NCBI RefSeq assembly: GCF_039414295.1
Contig: NZ_JBCITM010000001.1
Span: forward strand, 124,001 to 188,000
Direction: 5' to 3'
Source of the DNA: Anoxynatronum sibiricum
GTDB lineage: Bacteria > Bacillota > Clostridia > Peptostreptococcales > Tindalliaceae
Length of the DNA stretch: 64,000 nucleotides
Shown here: positions 60,118-64,000 of the stretch, in pieces
How positions within the stretch are numbered: position 1 is the stretch's first letter
How the letters are laid out: each line of letters opens with the position of its first letter
The notes under the pieces: generated by a model
Seen by the model: the letters and a program-made list of their open reading frames with translations, nothing else
What the model was told of the DNA's origin: nothing
The model's database searches: none
Program-made: the position numbers and the translations under genes

Positions 60118-63100
60118 TTAACGATAGTATTTCACGCCGGATTCAAGTATTTTTTGATCGTAGTCTCCGGGCACATTACGATATAATCCCGGCAGGCAGC
60201 GTTCAGAGTGGGCCATTTTCCCAAGTATTCGGCCATCAGGGCTTGTCAGTGCTTCAATGGCACCCATGGAGCCGTTGGGATTATGCGGCAGTGCCATGGC
60301 AGGTTGACCTGAGAGATCCACATACTGGGCAGCCACCTGGCCGGATGCCATGAGCTGAGCGATGGTGTCTTCCGGTGCAATGAAGCGTCCTTCGCCATGA
60401 GAGACGGGAAGGGTGTGAATCTGGCCGGGAGTGACGCCGGCGAACCAGGGAGACAGGCTGGAGGTCACCCGGGTGCGAATCAAGCCGGAGACGTGGCGGC
60501 CAAGGGTGTTGAAGGTCAGTGTGGGTGCGGCTTCATGGGGTGGGCGAATCTCTCCGTAAGGCACCAGCCCCAGCTTGATCAGCGCCTGAAATCCATTGCA
60601 GATTCCCAGCATCAGACCGTCCCGTTCCTTCAAAAGCTGGTGGACGGCATCCTGAATAAGGGGGTTGCGGAACACAACGGTGATAAACTTGCCGGAACCG
60701 TCGGGTTCATCACCGGCACTGAAGCCGCCGGGGAGTACCACCATCTGGGATCGGTGAATGGCTGCGGCCAATGCCTGCACACTTTCGTCAATGTCATTGG
60801 CAGTCAGGTTACGGAAAATCAGCAACTCAGGATCTGCTCCCGCCCGTTCCAGTGCCCGCAGGGTATCCATTTCGCAATTGGTGCCGGGGAAGGTGGGAAT
60901 CACCACCCGGGGACGTGGTGTTTTGACAAGGGGACGGTTACTGATGGCAGGCTTTGCTGTGGCGGTGGCAATAGATTCCGGTCTATCTGGCGATGTCTTC
61001 GTGGGGAAAACAGTCTCCAGCGGCTCCTGCCAGGCTTTCAGCAAATCATCAAGGGAAATGGCTTTTTCGGGAAGCTGCATTTCAGGTGTCTCGATGGTGA
61101 GTCCCAGCAGGCATCCGGGAAATGTTTCCAATAGTTCATCCACAGCCTCTTTATCAGTCATTTCAAGCAGAAAGCTGCCGGGAGCAGGGAGAAACAGCGC
61201 AGGGGGTTCCAAACCCAGGTCTTCCTGAAGCCGGAAGCCCACCCGGTTGCCAAAGCACATGTGGGAGAGAGCTGCAGATGCACCTCCCTGGCCGACGGTT
61301 TTGGCGGCCAGTACCCGACCACTTCCAATCAGTTGATGCAGTTTTTCAAAAAGTACCTTCATCTGAGAAGTGTCCAACAGCAGTGTGTGGGGATCTGCCT
61401 GTGGGCGGAGCCATACCACCGGATGACCGGCTTCCTTAAATTCCGGTGAACAGAGATGATGTTCCTTTCCGGCTGCAACGGCAAATGAAACCAGTGTGGG
61501 AGGGACATCCAACTCCTTAAAAGTGCCCGACATGCTGTCTTTGCCGCCGATGGCCGGAATTTCAAGCTGCTGTTGCAGGGTGTAGGCTCCCAGCAGAGCT
61601 GCCAGGGGGCGTCCCCAACGTACCGGGTCATCTCCTGGTTTTTCGAAGTATTCCTGCAGGGTGAGCCGGGCTTTTTGAGTTGAGAAACCCATGGCAGCCA
61701 GGCGGCAGAGAGATTCCATCACCGCGTAGTATGCCCCGTGGAAGGGGCTCCAGCAGGCCAGATCCGGATGATAACCGGCAGTCATGCCGGTGACGGTGGT
61801 GGTATTTCCCTGAAGCACCGGCAGCCGGGCGGCCATGCCTTCGGCCGGCGTCAGCTGATGAAGGCCACCCAACGGCATAAGGGAGGTGGCTGCGCCAATG
61901 GTGCTGTCAAATTTTTCGATGAGACCCTTTTGGCTGCAAACATTCAGGTCAGATAAGTTTTTCATCCAGTGGCGGTGCAGGTCATCAGGGGCTTTTTTCA
62001 TGGAATGTTTCAGGTTTTCGGGCAGCTGTACCAGGGGTGAAGCGTCATAAAGGGGAGCGGGAACTTTCATGGTTGTTTGCTGTTTGACACCGTTGGTGTC
62101 AAGGAATGAACGGGCGATGTCAACGATGGCAGTGCCCTGCCAGTTCATCACCAGTCGGGGAGATTCGGTGACAACAGCCACTCTGACGGCTTCCAGATTC
62201 TCCTTTTGGGCGGCAGCGATGAAAGCTGTCTCATCAGCAGGATCAAGCACCACGGCCATGCGCTCCTGAGATTCTGAAATGGCCAGTTCGGTGCCATCAA
62301 GCCCTTCGTACTTTCGGGGCACCTGATCTAGGTCAACAAGGAGGCCGTCTGCCAGCTCGCCGATGGCGACGGAAACACCGCCGGCACCGAAGTCATTACA
62401 CTTTTTGATGAGACGGCTGACAGCCGGGTCTCTGAAAAGACGCTGGATTTTTCGTTCTGTGGGGGCATTTCCTTTTTGAACTTCTGCACCGCAGGTGGCC
62501 AGAGAGGTTTCGTCATGCTCCTTGGAAGAGCCGGTGGCACCGCCACAGCCATCCCGGCCGGTACGTCCCCCTACCAGCACGATCACATCACCCGGGTCTG
62601 AAGATGCCCGCGTGACCTGGCTTTTGGGAGCAGCGCCAATGACAGCCCCCAGCTCCATTCGTTTGGCCACGAAACGTTCATGATAGTACTCTTTCACATA
62701 GCCGGTGGCCAGGCCAATCTGGTTTCCATAAGAACTGTACCCATGGGAGGCTTCCTGGGTGATTTTTAGTTGCGGGAGCTTCCCGGGAAGGGTTTCTTCC
62801 AGGGGGGTGCGGGGGTCACCGCTGCCGGTGATGCGCATGGCCTGATAGACATAGGAACGGCCAGACAGGGGGTCGCGAATGGCACCTCCCAGGCAGGTGG
62901 CAGCACCGCCGAAAGGTTCAATTTCTGTGGGGTGGTTATGGGTTTCGTTTTTAAACATCACCAGCCAGTCTTCCATGTGGCCGTCAATGTCGGCTGGCAC
63001 AATGATACTGCAGGCATTGATTTCATCAGAAACTTCCAGATCATCCAATTTGCCCGCCTGACGCATTTCTTTCATGGCAATGACGGCTAAATCCATGAGA

Positions 63101-63921
63101 CAGGCTGGTTTTTCCGCCAGCTGATCTCCATAGACCATCTGGCGTTTCTGCTGATAAAGCTGCCAGGCATCCTGCAACGGCTGATTTAAAGGGTTGTTTT
63201 CAAAATCCACCTGGGTGATTTCTGTGAGAAAGGTGGTGTGACGGCAGTGGTCAGACCAGTAAGTGTCAATCATGCGAATTTCGGTGATGGAAGGGTCTCG
63301 TTTTTCAGTGTCCCTGAAGTAGGTCTGGCAGAAAGCAAGGTCTTCCACAGACATGGCAAGACCATATTGGCCGGCAAAATCAGCCAGATCAGAGGCTGTC
63401 ATGGTGGTGAAACCGGAAAGCACTGCAACGGCTTCAGGAGGTGTTAGCGATAATTTCAGGGTTTCTGGTTTTTCAAGGGAGGCTTTTCGCGATTCCACCG
63501 GATTGATGAGATAGTGACTGATGCGCATGAGATCGTCAGGTGTTAGATCTCCCTCAAATACCATGACTTTGGCATAAGTCACATCGGGGCGCTGTTCCTG
63601 GGTGAGCAGCTGAATGCACTGGGCGGCAGAGTCTGCTCGCTGGTCATACTGACCGGGAAGCAGTTCGACAGCCAGTAAATGGGCGTCATCTTGTACGGGA
63701 AAGGATTCCACGTAAACGTCGTCCAGTGGGGGTTCGGAAAAAATGGTTGTCAGTGCCTTTTCAAATGTGGTTTCATCGATTCCCTCCACATCATAGCGGT
63801 TCAAAACGCGTACCCGGTGAAGGGCTGTGAGCTTCAGGTGGTCATATAAATCCTGAAACAATTGGCGCGCTTCTCCTTGAAACGCCTCTTTTTTTTCAAC
63901 AAAAACTCGCTTGACACCCAT
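60118..63921 (-). CDS. purL: Phosphoribosylformylglycinamidine synthase, single-chain
   Basis: About 1267 residues. Converts FGAR plus glutamine and ATP to FGAM in purine synthesis. One chain carries the N-terminal PurS-like region, linker, two FGAM synthase domains (TYWSDHCRHTTFLTEI, MFKNETHNHPTEIEPFGGA, GGRTGRDGCGGATGSSKEHD in parts) and a C-terminal class I glutaminase with GICNGFQ (nucleophile Cys) and GEGRF. Start ATG 63921 (AAAAGGAGG about 9 bases upstream) rather than 63963. This large form is found in clostridia and proteobacteria, whereas bacilli use PurS/PurQ/PurL. Confidence 0.95.
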   Translation of the reverse strand: MGVKRVFVEKKEAFQGEARQLFQDLYDHLKLTALHRVRVLNRYDVEGIDETTFEKALTTIFSEPPLDDVYVESFPVQDDAHLLAVELLPGQYDQRADSAAQCIQLLTQEQRPDVTYAKVMVFEGDLTPDDLMRISHYLINPVESRKASLEKPETLKLSLTPPEAVAVLSGFTTMTASDLADFAGQYGLAMSVEDLAFCQTYFRDTEKRDPSITEIRMIDTYWSDHCRHTTFLTEITQVDFENNPLNQPLQDAWQLYQQKRQMVYGDQLAEKPACLMDLAVIAMKEMRQAGKLDDLEVSDEINACSIIVPADIDGHMEDWLVMFKNETHNHPTEIEPFGGAATCLGGAIRDPLSGRSYVYQAMRITGSGDPRTPLEETLPGKLPQLKITQEASHGYSSYGNQIGLATGYVKEYYHERFVAKRMELGAVIGAAPKSQVTRASSDPGDVIVLVGGRTGRDGCGGATGSSKEHDETSLATCGAEVQKGNAPTERKIQRLFRDPAVSRLIKKCNDFGAGGVSVAIGELADGLLVDLDQVPRKYEGLDGTELAISESQERMAVVLDPADETAFIAAAQKENLEAVRVAVVTESPRLVMNWQGTAIVDIARSFLDTNGVKQQTTMKVPAPLYDASPLVQLPENLKHSMKKAPDDLHRHWMKNLSDLNVCSQKGLIEKFDSTIGAATSLMPLGGLHQLTPAEGMAARLPVLQGNTTTVTGMTAGYHPDLACWSPFHGAYYAVMESLCRLAAMGFSTQKARLTLQEYFEKPGDDPVRWGRPLAALLGAYTLQQQLEIPAIGGKDSMSGTFKELDVPPTLVSFAVAAGKEHHLCSPEFKEAGHPVVWLRPQADPHTLLLDTSQMKVLFEKLHQLIGSGRVLAAKTVGQGGASAALSHMCFGNRVGFRLQEDLGLEPPALFLPAPGSFLLEMTDKEAVDELLETFPGCLLGLTIETPEMQLPEKAISLDDLLKAWQEPLETVFPTKTSPDRPESIATATAKPAISNRPLVKTPRPRVVIPTFPGTNCEMDTLRALERAGADPELLIFRNLTANDIDESVQALAAAIHRSQMVVLPGGFSAGDEPDGSGKFITVVFRNPLIQDAVHQLLKERDGLMLGICNGFQALIKLGLVPYGEIRPPHEAAPTLTFNTLGRHVSGLIRTRVTSSLSPWFAGVTPGQIHTLPVSHGEGRFIAPEDTIAQLMASGQVAAQYVDLSGQPAMALPHNPNGSMGAIEALTSPDGRILGKMAHSERCLPGLYRNVPGDYDQKILESGVKYYR

Positions 63922-63963
63922 GCGGCGATGCCTCCTTTTGATCTTGTCATCTGGTATGATCAT

Positions 63964-63969
63964 ATTATA
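63964..63969 (-). promoter_or_regulatory. -10 element of purL
   Basis: TATAAT on the minus strand, about 43 bases before the purL start; no convincing -35 inside the window. The short leader leaves no room for a purine riboswitch. Confidence 0.45.
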
Positions 63970-64000
63970 ACAGATGAATGCTTTTGATGCAGAACAAGGA

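Noticed and set aside
59254..60186. Plus-strand ORF of 310 codons opposite speE
   Set aside because: Rich in His and Phe without domain pattern; the minus strand encodes an intact spermidine synthase.

Overview
The window reads as a chromosomal segment of an anaerobic Firmicute, most likely a member of Clostridia. The reasons are the very strong GGAGG-type ribosome binding sites, several TTG/GTG starts, sigma-A-like promoters, a single-chain PurL, a T-box in front of ilvBH, a class B sortase, a PerR-like Fur protein and a ferredoxin-domain formate dehydrogenase. Base composition looks close to 50% GC by eye, with one AT-richer patch at about 6.46-7.93 kb. No phage, insertion sequence or CRISPR array is visible. 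Genus-level identity is not claimed.

Layout: 0-3.3 kb, end of a CheB-like methylesterase, a cytosolic hybrid kinase and a single-domain response regulator. 3.5-6.3 kb, a Cys-type formate dehydrogenase with a tiny ORF in front. 6.3-8.0 kb, an AT-rich WYL regulator plus flavin-oxidoreductase-like gene, flanked by two copies of the formate dehydrogenase gene's 3' end. 8.0-9.9 kb, an overlapping diacylglycerol glycosyltransferase and zinc phospholipase C. 10.1-14.8 kb, an orphan antiporter-like subunit, larC split by a -1 frameshift, and glycerate kinase. 14.9-19.3 kb, tRNA-Gly, cysteine desulfidase, an SDR and a sodium symporter with its small partner. 19.4-25.1 kb, a TRAP transporter with a divergent two-component system. 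25.2-30 kb, proBA and a chemoreceptor. 30-32.9 kb, T-box-controlled ilvBH with a small thioredoxin-like gene downstream. 33-34.1 kb, yaiI and msrA. 34.2-45.9 kb, a large BTAD/AAA/TPR regulator followed by a histidine-utilisation region (hutH, transporter, DapF-like racemase, hutU, ftcD, hutI). 46-52 kb, a copper-handling fusion protein, an M29 aminopeptidase, a FakA-DegV fusion and a DUF1295 protein. 52.3-57.6 kb, an exported LRR protein, a NYN-LOTUS protein, an XRE-B12 regulator, a class B sortase and a fasciclin surface protein. 57.7-64 kb, a P-loop kinase, a PerR-like regulator, speE and purL.

The most unusual signal is two reading frames that each cross an in-frame TGA with a bacterial-SECIS-like hairpin just downstream. 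In the thioredoxin-like gene the TGA sits exactly where the first catalytic Cys of the family should be (UxxS). In the exported LRR protein it creates a UxxC motif. Both are candidate selenoproteins. The formate dehydrogenase in the same window uses Cys at its Mo-ligand position.

Other functional groupings: the hut genes convert histidine (and, if the DapF-like enzyme is a histidine racemase, perhaps D-histidine) to glutamate plus formimino-tetrahydrofolate. The phospholipase/glycosyltransferase pair could swap phospholipids for glycolipids. The sortase and the fasciclin protein with its IPQTG tail look like an enzyme-substrate pair.
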